Below are positions 1-12,583 of a stretch of 64,000 bases of DNA, one piece after another. The stretch's first letter is position 1, and each line of letters begins with the position of its first letter. Location: the NCBI GenBank assembly GCA_026874595.1, contig CM049310.1:45731058-45795057 (forward strand). Direction: 5' to 3'. The DNA comes from Sipunculus nudus (taxonomy: Eukaryota > Annelida > Sipuncula > Golfingiida > Sipunculidae). Under the pieces are notes generated by a model. It was given only the letters and a program-made list of their open reading frames with translations, made no database searches and was not told where the DNA came from. A program made the translations under genes and the position numbers.

Positions 1-2330
1 ACAAAGAGCTATGTGAGATCTATGAACATGCAAAATTTTTGCCCAATCGGTCAAAAGGTTCCTGAGATATGAGCTTTGATGTCTGCAGCGTAAATTTGAA
101 TGTAGGTGGCGCCACCTGTCATAAAATCAAGAAAGCTGTCAAGGATGTATAAACCTGCGAAATATCAGGTGGATAAGTCAAACCACTGCCGAGATATGAG
201 TGTTTTTTTCCCCCAAGGCAGTTGAACAGATTGACGCTGTGCAAGAATGGTGGCAGGTGGTTCCACCATTTTGAGTGTATGTTATAATGCTTTCCAAGGC
301 CTACATTTGTGCAAGTCTTTAGCCTTATCGGTCAAGCGGTTCCCGAGATTTGTGGGTTTATGTATGGAAACAGACGCACAAATGGACGCTGGGCAAAGAG
401 TAAAGTTCAGAGGTCAACCAAAAATGTGCCAAAACTATTTGTAGAGCTGACATCATCTTGGCTAATGGTCAACATCAAGGCACTGGCAATCTGCCAATGG
501 TAAACCAAGTGCTGCCGTCTGTACACAAAAGTGGTCCCTACTTGAAATAACTTTGAAATTTATTTTCCCGATACAAAATGCTTTTCAGCTGTCTTTTTAT
601 AAAAAAGAAATCAGGACTATATGTAAAATTATTACTGATACATACTGAATGAAAAATTAAAATACAGATATATCTTATTGATGGCAAATTTTTGAATTAG
701 GTTGAAAAGGGATACCAATAATTTATAATCCACATACAGTTGTCTTTATATAGCCAAAGAGAGCCGTATCTCCATGATTGTAAGATTGCCTGGTATGATG
801 AATAACTTATATCTAAATTTTTTAAAAGCTTTTAAAAAAACTTTCTTTCAATATTAACCAAAGATAACCTGAAATCTAAATGTCTAGTGGCATGATGTAA
901 TAGATTCTGATAAATTGGTGCCAGGCTAGATGTAACAGCATCATACAGCTAACATATATGGTAAAATGACTCAATTCAATCTCAATAATTCAGCCAAAAA
1001 TCATTCATGTGGAACCATTTATGACAATTATTATAAGAATTATTGTAGGGATTATTCTTGTAAAATATTTAACAAACTGGCTTCAGTGGCATCAGTCGAA
1101 AAACGTTTCGCAGGTTTATAACTCATATAGGAAGATACAGCAAACTGGCTAAGTTCAGCTTCCCGTACCCAAGCCAAAAAGCACTGAAACAAAACCATTT
1201 GAACAAACTTGAATTATCAAAATCTGAGGATAATTAATGTGGGAGATTTAAGAATTTGGCTTAGTGGTTTTTGAGAAGAAGATCTTTGTAGCCACTGAGC
1301 TAAAATGGGCTGCTATGGCATATGACTAAATTCAGCTTCCCATAACTTAGCAAAAGTCACTGAAAAGAGACTATTTGAACAAACTTCAGAAAGCACTACC
1401 CTAGGATCATTTCTGTGCGATATTAAACACTTTGGCCATATAGTTTCAGAGAAGAATTTTTTGTATACCTCAGTGTGATACAGGCACTGATGACCCCGTA
1501 CAAAAAAGGCCGATGCAGATGGCGCCACCAATACCTCAATTTCAGATATGACCTATGTGACCAACATTGGCCTAAAATTTGGTGATGATAGCTCCAGCCA
1601 TTTCTGAGATATAAATTTAATATGCTTTTTGCACAGTTAACAAAGTTCAACTTCCTGTAACTCGGCCAAAAATCTCCGAACTGGAACCATTCGTACAGAC
1701 TTGAGAAAGATTGTTCCAGGAATCATTTCTGTGAAATATTTGACAATTTGGCTAGACATTGTCGGAGAAGAAGATTTTTAAAGCTTTTTCTGTTTTTCCC
1801 TATAAAATCTAAGAAAATGCAGTTAGAAAAAAATAAACAAAAGTTTTTTTTTATGACTGATTATTTGCAAAACAATTTGGTGATACTAGCTCCTGCCGTT
1901 TTTGAGATAGCTATGGTTAACGTACAGACGACGCACGACGCACGACACACGACGCACGACGGACCACGCCGCACCATCGCATAAGCTCACAGGTTCGCTA
2001 AAAAGATATATACCACCTTTCACACGTGAAATAACAGAAGATGCAATTTGTAAAAATGACCCCTCGTGAAAGAACGGGCAGTTAACTGCGTTAGGAATTC
2101 AGGATATACCCACTTCTTGTTTTGCATGCATTTATCGAGGTGCCGAACATTTAGTGCCAGTCATTGCCGATAGATGCCGTCAGTCTGGTTGGTATGATTC
2201 ATTGTTTCATCTCGTAGAAAGCCATTCCAAGAAAGTTTAAAATACTTCAGATTTGTTTTTTTCGAAACACTTACAACTTTACCCCCGAAACCGCTAATGA
2301 AATATTTGATGAAAAAGGTGACCAGCATTG
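1..2330. repeat. Interspersed and imperfect tandem repeats left of gene I
   Basis: Related blocks recur: 'ggtcaaaaggttcctgagat' near 50 and 'ggtcaagcggttcccgagat' near 330; and several segments of 190-320 bases (starting near 955, 1145, 1325 and 1640) with 'agttcagcttcc', 'ttgaacaaactt' and 'agaagaagatttttaaag'. Near 1925-1990 a run of CGACGCACGACGGACC precedes 'gcataagctcac'. Such strings are typical of molluscan interspersed repeats as I know them. No gene is seen, including no further exon of gene I. Confidence 0.6.
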
Positions 2331-2426
2331 ATAATTTAGAATATAGTTTATGATTAACGGGGAAACACGATAGAGGTTGACCTTATATGTCGAGAAGTGA
2401 TAACAAATATTGTTAATAAAGCAAAC

Positions 2427-5400
2427 CTATTGGCTCGGTTTTATAGTGACGGAAAAACACATGATTCCTGTAACCATTGGCAACTACTGCTCCACCCCTT
2501 GCAAAGTTGTCATGGTGATGCGAGAACGTCACCACGTGGCCAGCGTCCAAGAAAAGCCTTGTCTTGCGGTTCGTCACCTCCAGCTGAACTGTGAACCACT
2601 TCCGGGTTTTGGGAGGCCCGCTGGGACATTTGGCCTCCTGGGTTACGTTTAGCTCACTGTCCCGGATGTATCCAGTTTGAAAGCACTTGTCAGGTACATG
2701 CAATCTTAAAAATGAAAGTTTAAAAAGCACAAAGTATTAACAATCAAAGTCAACTTTAAACGAGGTTTGAATGTGCACGTAAGCGTACGTGCACGTAAGT
2801 CGACCCCGGCGGTGGACGTCACTGGAACAGACCCGGGATGTGTTTCATTACAATTTAAGTTGTGATACATGCATTTTCTACATCGTATGTTTAGTTTGAA
2901 ATATAATTATCTGGCCACTCTTACGATGATGTAGAAGATCGACAAGAATATTTGTTACATTTCAGGGGCGGATCCAGGATTTAGGGAAAGGGGGGGGGGG
3001 CAACCCAGAAGGATAAATGAAAACCCTTAAAAAAAAGGTCCTCATGTCTGAAAGGGGGGGGGGTCCAGGCGGCAAAATTGTCTCTGAAGCCCTTAAAAAA
3101 CGTTGTTTCTGATCAAAAAGGGGGGGGGGGGGTCCGGACCCCCTGGACCCCTCCCCTGGATCCGCTTCTAAATTTAATATTTTTATGACCTCGCATTCAC
3201 ATCTATTTAATATCCAGTATTGCATGAAAATATTAATTAGCATGTTTGCCACTTAATATTACCATTTATGTAGTCATCTAAAAAAAACTCACATCGAGAC
3301 CTCATTTAAAGGAATTGCAACGCTCTGTTGTGAATATAAGGAATATATAAATGAAATAACTATATATGCGATATACGATAAACGTGAATATACGCCTATA
3401 TGGTAACGGAATTATTCTCACTGTCACCAGAGAAAAAAATCCCATGAATAACCCATATCAAATGTACACGTGTTGGGGAACAGGATAAATGATAGAAATA
3501 GGTCACTGCTGGGGAAATTGTAATGATAGGCCTTTTGACCATTTTTCTGTAATATGAGAAAAAACAGCTGCCAGTCAAATTCCATGCTCCAGAAAAAAAG
3601 GAAAGAAAAAAAATTGTACCTTACGCGTCTATTATATCTTTCTTGACTACTTAATGTGGCTCTATTTACAACATGTATTATAAATAAATATTTCTAAATC
3701 GTAAATAATAATTCTGAAATGTTTATATATCTTCTAATTATGTTTCCTTTCATATATTCATATCATACGTGAATTCACTCAATGTTGCGACATGAGTCTA
3801 ACTAATCAAAATGAGTGCATGCCTTCCTTTAATGTCAATGTTAATGAACATTCTCAATGGTGTTTTGGTGTATTATTTCACCAAAACAGATGCTTAATAT
3901 GCTTAATTTCGTTTCCATAGGTAAACAGAACATTGCCTTATTCATATGTGTTTTAGTACCGAGACCAATTCCTTTTAATGTGATCTCACCTAAAGAAGAC
4001 AAAATCGTAGTTCATGGAATCTTTCACGTTGAATGCAATACCAGGGTGACCAGTGTTGGCGAATCTCCTGCCAAATACAAGGTCGTTAAACAGTTGCAAG
4101 GTCATGTTGTAGTTTCCTTTGACTGCAGCGCCACCTGCCAGGGCTTGACAGAACTTATCTCTAGGCCAAGATGAAGGTCGGATGGTATTGAGAATAACAA
4201 AACCCAAGGCGTCACCACTGTTCTCTGAACAGAAGTTCACCACAAAGGTCTTGTTATTGCCTAAATAACAAAGACAATGACTCAAAGGAACGAAGGAAAA
4301 GTAAACAGAAGTAAACACAAAAATTCGTGACACGCAAGGTATTTTGTTTCAGATCTGATCATCATATTTACCTGTAGACTGTTTATAATAGGATTTAGAT
4401 ACTGGTATATTATGTGGATCCCCGCTTGAAATCTCCCCCGGACAACCCCCCACAGCTGTTACAGAGAACAAAATAACCCCCCCCCCCCCCCCAACACCAT
4501 ACTTTGCTTTCATCATACCATTTATTAATCCATCTATTCTAAACATTATCGAATACATATTTTGATTATACGATAAATACTTACTTTAGCTCACTTTTCA
4601 CAAGCTTTGTTTTTTTTCGTAATTAAATTTTATCCACATCTTTCATACGATACAAATGTAATTTGTCCCGCTTCTAAAAAAAGTGAGGAGAATATCCCGC
4701 TCCCACTGAAACAAGGCCCATGAAATAAATATAAATAATTAAGGTTTTAGGAATATACAGTGGTGCAGCGCCCCGAACAGATGCTGTTAAAATTATGCCA
4801 GTCACAGGATAATGTGAACCCCAAGTCATCTGGAGAGTGAGAAAGGTTTAGACTGGATGCCTTAATTATAAAATAGATGCAGGCCTCTTCTTGTGATCCC
4901 TAGTTTTGTTTAACCGTGAAATAACCACACTCATGACCAATCATTTACATTATACATGACAGACCCCACATAGTGTCACTGTATGAAGAGGGAAGCCACA
5001 TTGATAGTACATTACAATTTTTGTTTAAACCTGTCCTTTTTATTATTGGCCAATACATTCATTGCATTCTTTTTCTTCTTTTTTTGCAAGAAATAAGAGC
5101 CTAGTTATTTCCAAAAGAGATATACACATCCACTCAGATACCTTGTTACATCAATGATGTCTGTGAAGCCCCTCCCCCCTCACCCGGTTCTGCCAGTGAA
5201 TTTCTCTCTGTGAATTAACCCTTACTCCCTTCTGTGTCAGTGATATCCCAAAACTTTTCTGTATTTGTAGCCTCCCTCCCCTTTCTTGTCAGTGTATCAA
5301 TCCCCCTTCCCCGACTTCTGCCTGTGTATCCCCCCTTTTCTGTCAATGTATCCCCCAAAACTTTTCTATTGTGAAACCCTCCAAACCTTTTCTGTAGAGA

Positions 5401-6517
5401 CCCCCTCCTCCATACCCTTTCCTGTAATGAAGCCTTCCAACACAACCTATTTCGTGGAGTTCAACCCCAAACTTCTTTAAATAACGTCCATACTTTATAC
5501 TGAAAGACAGTTATATTTTTTTGGTAAAATATGTTAATAATGTTATATGAATGACCACATTGGCACCATGAGAACCACGTTCTAAACACAAAATCTCAAT
5601 GTTATCGTCGCCACAATGTAGATACGCTCCCGAGGCAGCGGAAATCGTGCGCTTATAAAGAAGCAACTGATTTTCACGCTGCCAGCTTTGACCGTTTATG
5701 ATATATTTATAAACCAGATGGCGGTTCGTTGTCCGCTGTAAAAAACGTGCGTATGATGTGACAAGCAGCCAACCAGATGCCAATAAACAAACACTCGACA
5801 GACATTCTGGCTCCGCCCATAGCTGCGCTTCAAGCGAGGTGAGTTTACGGTCGAATTTTAATTGCTCCCTCTGTATTCTAGCAACATCGACCGATTCCAA
5901 AATGACATTATGGCTGTTTAGCGTAGCCATGTATCTGTTGTCTGCAGAACTGAAACCAGCCATCGAGGTGTGCACGCAGCCTTTGTTGTTACGTTTCGTT
6001 TGAATTACAACTCACCGGCCGGGCATCCTATGTGCCCAAGACCCTAAGCAAACCACGTCTGGGGCAATTCTCTCTGAGCCTGTGGCCTGTTCAGTCGGTT
6101 ACGGGGGCGATAAGCTGTCACTCAAAATGAAATGAACATGATTGGCTCCGTGTATCCCTCGCTTGGCTGTGTCTTCCGGCACAAGGTATCATCTGATTGG
6201 ACAAAAATACAGTGCTCCCCTCTGGTGTAGCAATTCAGGATAGGAGGTCATAACAAACAGCGCTTACGATATAGAGAGTAGGCCTATAGTTAAAGCGCTG
6301 TGTAAAGAGCATACAATGTAGACTACATGTTTTATGTTCCTCATGTTTCCCTTTATTGTGTGTGGGGCTTACAGGGGCAATATACATCCCCCCACTTTTT
6401 AGCAAGGAGGGCTAATCAATGTAATTAACCCCTTGCTATTCAGTGAATAATATTTATACATAGGAAATGAAATATATTAATTATTATAATTATATACTTT
6501 GGGTCCATTTCTGAGTT

Positions 6518-6570
<53 letters not shown>

Positions 6571-6815
6571 TAACAAGTTACCAAACTTTGATAACCCTCC
6601 AACGCCTGCGAGTCATCCCCTACCTTTCAAGATATATTGACATCACTAGGGGATCGAGTTAATAGTCAATATAAATAAGTGTGGAGCCAATCCACTCACT
6701 ATATTTTGGTCAATAAGGGTAGTTGCTTACCATTATCGATGGCTTGGCCGTTGGTCAGTGCTCTTCCCGTCAGCACAGACAACCCAAAGCATAGAACCAG
6801 AAGTGACATTTTCAT
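2427..6815 (-). CDS. Gene I: secreted two-half-module protein, partial (exons 1-3 visible)
   Basis: Unrecognised secreted protein, read right to left. Exon 1 (6731-6815) codes 28 residues, a hydrophobic signal peptide beginning MKMSLLVLCFG, and ends in phase 1 at donor GTAAGC. Exon 2 (3990-4260) follows acceptor TTATTTAG and carries NFCSENSGD, SSWPRDKFC, a sequon in NYNMT, GHPGIAFN and NYDFVFFR, ending in phase 2 at GTGAGA. Exon 3 (2427-2704) carries CFQTGY, CPSGPP, WFTVQLEV, FSHHHD and GGAVVANGY. Exons 1 and 3 are 85 and 278 nt, the same as in gene II. The exon 3 donor sits at the conserved position and phase 1 but reads GTTTGC, a poor match to consensus. No exon for a second module is visible in positions 1-2426, so the gene either continues off the left edge or has been shortened. 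Four cysteines are conserved with the paralogues. Family membership is certain from the paralogues; the jelly-roll fold is inferred. Confidence 0.85.
2963..3170. mobile_element. GGATCC-ended MITE, copy 1
   Basis: Terminal inverted repeats CAGGGGCGGATCC (left) and GGATCCGCTTCTA (right) enclose about 208 bases dominated by G-runs. The flanking pentamers are CATTT and AATTT (four of five alike). It lies in intron 2 of gene I. Same family as 21701-21893. Confidence 0.75.
5160..5480. repeat. Degenerate pyrimidine-rich minisatellite
   Basis: Recurring variants of CCCCTTTTCTGTCAGTGTAT spaced about 20-40 bases. It lies in gene I intron 1 beside the nested ORF. It accounts for the short ORFs on both strands here. 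Confidence 0.6.
5511..5963 (-). CDS. Possible small gene nested in gene I intron 1 (150 aa, unrecognised)
   Basis: A minus-strand ORF of 150 codons starting MAGFSSADNRYMATLNSHN, inside the first intron of gene I and on the same strand. Residues about 25-50 form a charged, coiled-coil-like stretch (ARIQREQLKFDRKLTSLEAQ), followed by a hydrophobic segment CLSSVCLLASGWLLVTSY that could span a membrane. The tract is less AT-rich and less repetitive than its surroundings. Upstream on the minus strand, CCAAT sequences occur near 6138-6142 and 6195-6199, as expected of a broad promoter. I do not recognise the protein. The C-terminal third (after about residue 105) looks less gene-like and could be intron read-through. 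It may be a first exon, a retrocopy or a chance ORF. Confidence 0.35.
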   Translation of the reverse strand: MAGFSSADNRYMATLNSHNVILESVDVARIQREQLKFDRKLTSLEAQLWAEPECLSSVCLLASGWLLVTSYARFLQRTTNRHLVYKYIINGQSWQRENQLLLYKRTISAASGAYLHCGDDNIEILCLERGSHGANVVIHITLLTYFTKKI

Positions 6816-6865
6816 GTCTCTAGTCCCTCCGGCGACCTTGATGTAACGTACAACCCGGTGTTATA

Positions 6866-6874
6866 CCATATAAA
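6866..6874 (-). promoter_or_regulatory. Possible TATA box of gene I
   Basis: The minus strand reads TTTATATGG about 50 bases upstream of the gene I start codon, which leaves room for a start site and a 20-30 base leader. This is positional evidence only, weaker than the gene II promoter. Confidence 0.35.
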
Positions 6875-7489
6875 TCAACTTTTATCTCCGGGTAATCTGC
6901 ACGTTAATATAATGAAGATACAGGATTTCAAGGAACTGATTTGATGCTGAAGCCCCCCCCCCCCCCCTGCCAAATGCTCACCAAATAAAAAAGAAAAACA
7001 AGTGACCCATGGTTCACGACGCTCAGCTGACAAGCATTAATTAATGTTACAATTTGAGAGGCAGAAACACACAAAAACACACGTAACTCGCAAGATCATA
7101 ATGGCATACTGTTTCGTTTGCTTTGAGATTTACAACGGACCTATGCAGAAATAAAGTAAGATGTTTCTAGGTCATATATATGTGTATATGTGAAAAAATA
7201 GGTGTTTCCATGTGCGCGTATATGCGTATATGCGTAAAAAGGCAGACTTGGTCGTCATTTTACCCTGAATCCCTAAGTTCACTCAGACCCTATGCGTGAA
7301 AATCGGCCCTGTGGCGAATTTCACGCATATCTATATATATGCATGCATGCTGTGCATGCTAACGGACACATGGAGAAACCCCAGGTACAAAATCATAAAA
7401 GCGATTTTTCACGTATAAACGCATATATGCGCACATGGAAACCCCCCTTTACTCGTAAAATATAGGTCACAGTTACCTACTTTTTCAAA

Positions 7490-7640
7490 TGCTAAGAGAT
7501 TTCCCCAAGGTCCTACCTTGATGTCTAGTTAGAAGTTTCTAGAAGGCACGATTTATGCCTTGTAGGTAGGGACAGCACGACGGACAGACAGACGAACGGA
7601 CGACGGACAAAGGGTGATAGCGTTACCTCAGATGACCTAT
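7490..7640. repeat. GACGGACG-type interspersed repeat
   Basis: Has 'cgacggacagacagacg', 'aacggacgacggac' and 'tgacctatggtgagct', the same class as the block near 1925-1990 and the one at 38930-39150. Noncoding. Confidence 0.5.
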
Positions 7641-9356
7641 GGTGAGCTGAGCTAAAAATAAGATTTAAAGCCCTAGATGGGGTGGTCTGTGGAATTAACT
7701 CAACATAGATGATGGCGACCCCCAAGGGCGTATCCATGGGATTGCCGCAGGGCCATGCACAACCCTCCCCTCCATCCGACTTTGCATGTAATAAAACCAA
7801 GGGAAAACTTTCCATACAGTAATACCTGCAAAGAAAATTAGAGTATAAAAGTAATTTTACATATATGGAAATATCAGTCATGTTTAAGTTACTTTAATAT
7901 GCAGGTAAGAAATTTCCACTTGTTTTCAGGTTTAGAATGGTACAATGATATTGCTGTAACTCCAAGCTCCGCCGAAGGCCCTCTCCCCCCACCCGGCACC
8001 CCCTCTTCCTTACATCCTGGCTAGGCCACTGACCTGGGTTCGATCCCCCACGAGGTTTAGACTGTCTAAGACCGGGGGGTTTCTTCGGTTTCTCCGATCG
8101 GGTTTTTCGATTCTACCGAACGCCACCACCTGAGCCATGAAGAGAGCGCCTTTGATCAGCTTGAATTTGTGCAATCCATGTAAAATGAATATATTACAGT
8201 TTATATACCCCATCATGAAAGATTACAAAACTTGTATGTTATACCGGTATCGACAGTAATTCAGTATGAATACTAAATCCGCATGGAAAATGACTCATTG
8301 TGGATATTCTATGCGTATTGATATTAACTTGGAATGGCTATAACATACCGGCATGGTTAGTATACGGGCTTGGATATGAACGCTTGTGTGAATGCATGTA
8401 TAAGCAAGCTAGAGCGCAAAACTCAACACAAATAGGTTTATAGGGTATGATTTCTTTAATACCGTATTTCCTAGAATAGACGCCCGGGCGTTTATTTTTT
8501 TCAGACGCTACTTTCACCCGGTAGTTAAATTGAATGCAGGAATGTATGTCACGGTGTATTTTTGATAAACTAGAAATCTGCCAAGGAACGCAAGCCTCCC
8601 GCCTTGTATATGTGTGTGTGTGTCTGTTTGTGTGTGTGTGGAGGGGAGTGGGGTGGTGGTCCTTATAGTAGGATGCTCCCAAAACCTATTTACCTTCACT
8701 TATTCGGAACATATTTTCAGGTGCATTTGTGTATAATTTACTTATATATAATATGAATATTTCAGAGACGTTCCTAAATCCGATTCATGTGCTGCTGATG
8801 AAGAAAAAACTTGCAAAAGTTGCAAATAAATGTCTAAATGGCCAAAAAACACTGTCGTTCACAAGATCGGGTTTGGCTCTCGAATGGCATGGCTGGGTCT
8901 CCGCTGCTGGGGTCGGTAGAGGGAATGTAGGTTGCTTCTGCCTTTGCGGCTGTGGATGCTGTAGCTTTCATACAAGATCATCGGTTCGGGATGTGCGGTG
9001 GCGGTCTCTCGCGGCTCTTTGCTTGGCTTGGTGTGGAATCGCGTCTGTTGGCTCAGAGAACATGCTTAGGGGAGCGCAGGGCTGAGGTCTTGACCACAGC
9101 AACCTCTAGCTGCTCGATTAGCGTAAACTTCTTCTTCTGCTGCTGCTGCCGGTTCATGTGCCGGATCCACGCCAAAATCTAAACGATTCTGCCTAAGCAC
9201 ATTCCCGAAATGGCCTGGAAATTTCATGAGGTTCCGTTTATGACTGCGTGAGTTATGTTGCGACACACAAACACACACACACACACACACACACGAAGGG
9301 GGATGTACACATACCCTCATGGCAGAGGCAAACATTATACAAATCTTAATCATGAA

Positions 9357-9488
9357 CAGGGGCGTAGCCAGAATTGAGGGAGGGGGCCATCATCAGTGGC
9401 GGATCAAGATAAACGGGGGGGGGGGGGGGGGGAGGGGGACGCTAATTTGCATATATGGCCAATTGGAAAACGGTTATTTATAAAAGTA

Positions 9489-9524
<36 letters not shown>

Positions 9525-10352
9525 TTATTATTATTATTATTATTGTTATTATTATAAATTTTTACTATATTTTATATATTTTAGTGTATGAAAATATTTA
9601 TATTTTTTATTTTCAATTATGAGCCATGGTGAAATAAAGGTTAGTTACAGGTACATGTGGATGGTATGGGAGGGTGTTTCCCCTTCACATATTGGAAAAT
9701 TTTTGAATATACAATATAAAGAGGACATTTTGAGGCAATTTTCACAAAAAATAAGGATTTCTTGTTCCTGAAAAAATGTTCCCTTATGTCATTGCGTTAT
9801 ATAGTCAAACTGTTCAGAGGTTCAATATTTCAATCGCTATCAAACGAGTCAATGGCGCAAGAGCGCAATCACGTTTGTAACTATCAAAATATTATCTTTT
9901 AAATGTAATTCTCGTGGTGAAATAACTGATAAACTGAATGATTATGTTAAACTTTGCATTTTGCCGGGTTTCGTGGTCTCGACAGCACACGGGACTCCTA
10001 AGAGCTCAACACAGATTGCGAGTTTGAGTAACGGTATCACCAGAGGAGCCGTAAGATTGTTCACGGTCGACCCCAACCAGGGAACGGTGCTCGATCGATC
10101 TGCAGTTGTTTTGCAGCTGTTAATAAATATCCTTATACACAGTTAATAAATTTGAAAGTAATTGTTACTGCAGATAACTTAAATAAAGTCTAATTCCTTA
10201 TTAATCATAAGAAACATGAAAAATGAAAATTAATCACTAAAATCGGAAATATGATAAAATGAGAGATTTTGCAGCTCAACGGGGGGCCGCGCGCCGAAGG
10301 CGCCCCCTCTGGATCCGCCACTGATAGAATATATCCGCCACTGATTAAATGC

Positions 10353-10384
<32 letters not shown>

Positions 10385-10515
10385 TATATATATGTATGTA
10401 TGAAATTAAGTGAAATTCCGAAAGGACGGCGAGAACTGGATACGAGCGGGCCGGGGGGGGGGGGGGGGGGGGGGTCATGGCCCCCTGCGCCCCCCCCCCC
10501 TTGCCTACGCCTATG
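9357..10515. mobile_element. Composite inverted-repeat element with nested copy
   Basis: The outer ends CAGGGGCGTAGCCAG and CTTGCCTACGCCTATG are imperfect inverted repeats with exact 5-bp direct repeats ATGAA at 9352-9356 and 10516-10520. Inside lies a second pair of ends: CAGTGGCGGATCAAG at 9394 and GGATCCGCCACTG ending 10323, followed by another CCGCCACTG ending 10343. The interior holds poly-G tracts and two (TA)n blocks (about 9491-9545 and 10352-10394). No transposase was seen. It looks like one element inserted into another. Confidence 0.65.
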
Positions 10516-11280
10516 ATGAAATCTCAGAAATGTCACTGTAAATCGGGATAGTTTGTGCATTATTAACACCTTGGGCCGCACATCAGCCGGCCAAACCTAA
10601 GACGTTGCTCTTGTTCTTAGTTCTTTACCAGATGTTCTTTTAGATATTTATAAAGACTTGTGTATTTATAAGGTTATTATAGATTTAAATTGAATTATTT
10701 ATTAAGTTGCGATGAAAGTGTCATGGGTAACCAATTGTCACTTCAGCTGACCTGTTCTGAGACCTACGCTAACATTGCTGTTTGCAAAAAAAAATAAAAT
10801 ATCCACCATATACCACCATATTGCATCCTAGTGTAGCGGTTTCAGGTTACCCCCGGTTGAGTTTAAGATGTGATAATCTAGAATCTACTTCAGATTAACC
10901 CCAGATAACTTGAAATCAAGTTAAGTTTACCTGAAATGATTTCAGATTACTCCTTCAAAACAGTTGTTCATATATATTTATTTACTTAACATTCTGAGAG
11001 TTTCTTTCTTCTGTTTCTCAATTAGGTTAAATTAGTGTTTATCTTGATATGCATTCTTTGTACATAAGTATAAAGAGCTAATCAAATCGCAATTAACATT
11101 ATACTTCAAGTTTTCTTGCAATTTTATTGTTCCTATACCCATTCAAGCTTTAAAATCTCGTATCTTTCAGGAATTTCATACATTAAACAATCCATTATTT
11201 AGTCACATTTGCGGGGTGGGTCGAAGGGGGCGTTCCGAAAAATGCGGAGGAAATCTGAAATTAAGTCAAAGCTACCCCGG

Positions 11281-11545
11281 TGTAATCTGGAATCAATTTT
11301 AATTTATCGGAGGTGGGGGGGGGGGTGTAATCCGAATTCTTGAAACCTGTGAAGCATATACATTGCGACTGTCGGTTCAAGCTAGGATATCCTATTCACG
11401 TTAAATGCGGACACGAGTGTAATCTGAAATCAATTTTAATTTATCGGGGGGGGGGGGAGCGTAATCCGATTTCTTTAAACTGGTGAAGCACATTGCGACT
11501 GTTCTGTTTCAGAATATCCTATTCACGTTAAATGCGGACACGAGT
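11281..11545. repeat. Two-copy tandem repeat, 137-base period
   Basis: 'gtaatctgaaatcaatttta' and 'atgcggacacgagtgt' recur at a spacing of 137 bases, each copy with a G-run. Noncoding. Confidence 0.7.
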
Positions 11546-12480
11546 GTTGTGAATTTTTTTTTCGTTAATGTCAAGCGGCGTCAATGTAAATGTTCTTATA
11601 CATACATGCTCGGCGATATAAAAGGGGATGGACGGAGATTTAATTTGTGTCATTAACATTTCATCGAATGGATAAATGAACTTTCTCCTGTATTCAAGTT
11701 CACTCATCAGGTTATGAATTTGTTTTATACACAATTGTATAAGACAAACAGGGTTCCAAGTTTTGGCGGTCGTTTTGACTCAAATTAGCTGAACGTTCGT
11801 GATCACAAGAAATTGAAATAGAAATAGAAATTTTATTTTTATTTTATGGGATATATTTTCAGTGAAATATAACAATGTTTGTCCCGTGGGTTTTAAACTA
11901 TAGACCCATTGAATTTAGACTGCTTCCAATGAAAAGGAAAACAAGGAGAATACCCCTCTCTTAATTTCTTTCCATTGTTCTACTATTTTATCCCTTTTTT
12001 TTTTTTAAATTTTTACATTCATTTTATGAAAGATATTGGTTCTCTTGTTAAAAAAAAGTTAAAAATAGCACAGATGTAGATTAAGCTGCCATCCCCGGAC
12101 TCAAAATGGTACCTTCTGTAGCTAAATTCCTGAAAACATTCGTTTAATCAGCACCATTGTAAAATAAGTTTGGTTTGTTTTTAAATGCACACACCAGTCT
12201 GTATTATCATCAAATGCAATTATCGCTAAATGCAGAACACAAAAAAAAATAATAAAAAATCACCGAACAATGTGCATACTGTATACATTGACCGGACGAT
12301 GAATACTCTCTGTTCTGGGGCGGGTTTTCGTAGATCTCTTGTTAACACACAGTATGTTTATATGGACAGTGTTTTATACTTAATCCTAATGGAGTTCACA
12401 GAAACAAGGATAAATGTTATCTGTAGTTTACTTAATGTGTATTGTTACCTGTAGCGACAGGCCTGGAACCATCTGACCCT

Positions 12481-12500
12481 GTCCTCCCCCCCCCCCCACC

Positions 12501-12546
<46 letters not shown>

Positions 12547-12583
12547 TCTTTTTTATTCCCGGTGATCATCTCTCTCTCTCTCT
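12481..12583. repeat. Poly-C and (CT)n block
   Basis: A C-run then CT repeats in two blocks. No function is visible; it produces the proline/serine-leucine ORF. Confidence 0.85.

Noticed and set aside
8030-8110. tRNA gene suggested by GGGTTCGATCCCCC
   Set aside because: No cloverleaf or A box; at best a SINE B-box remnant or chance.
8338-8699. Overlapping minus-strand ORFs rich in His/Thr
   Set aside because: Generated by a GT/CA microsatellite.
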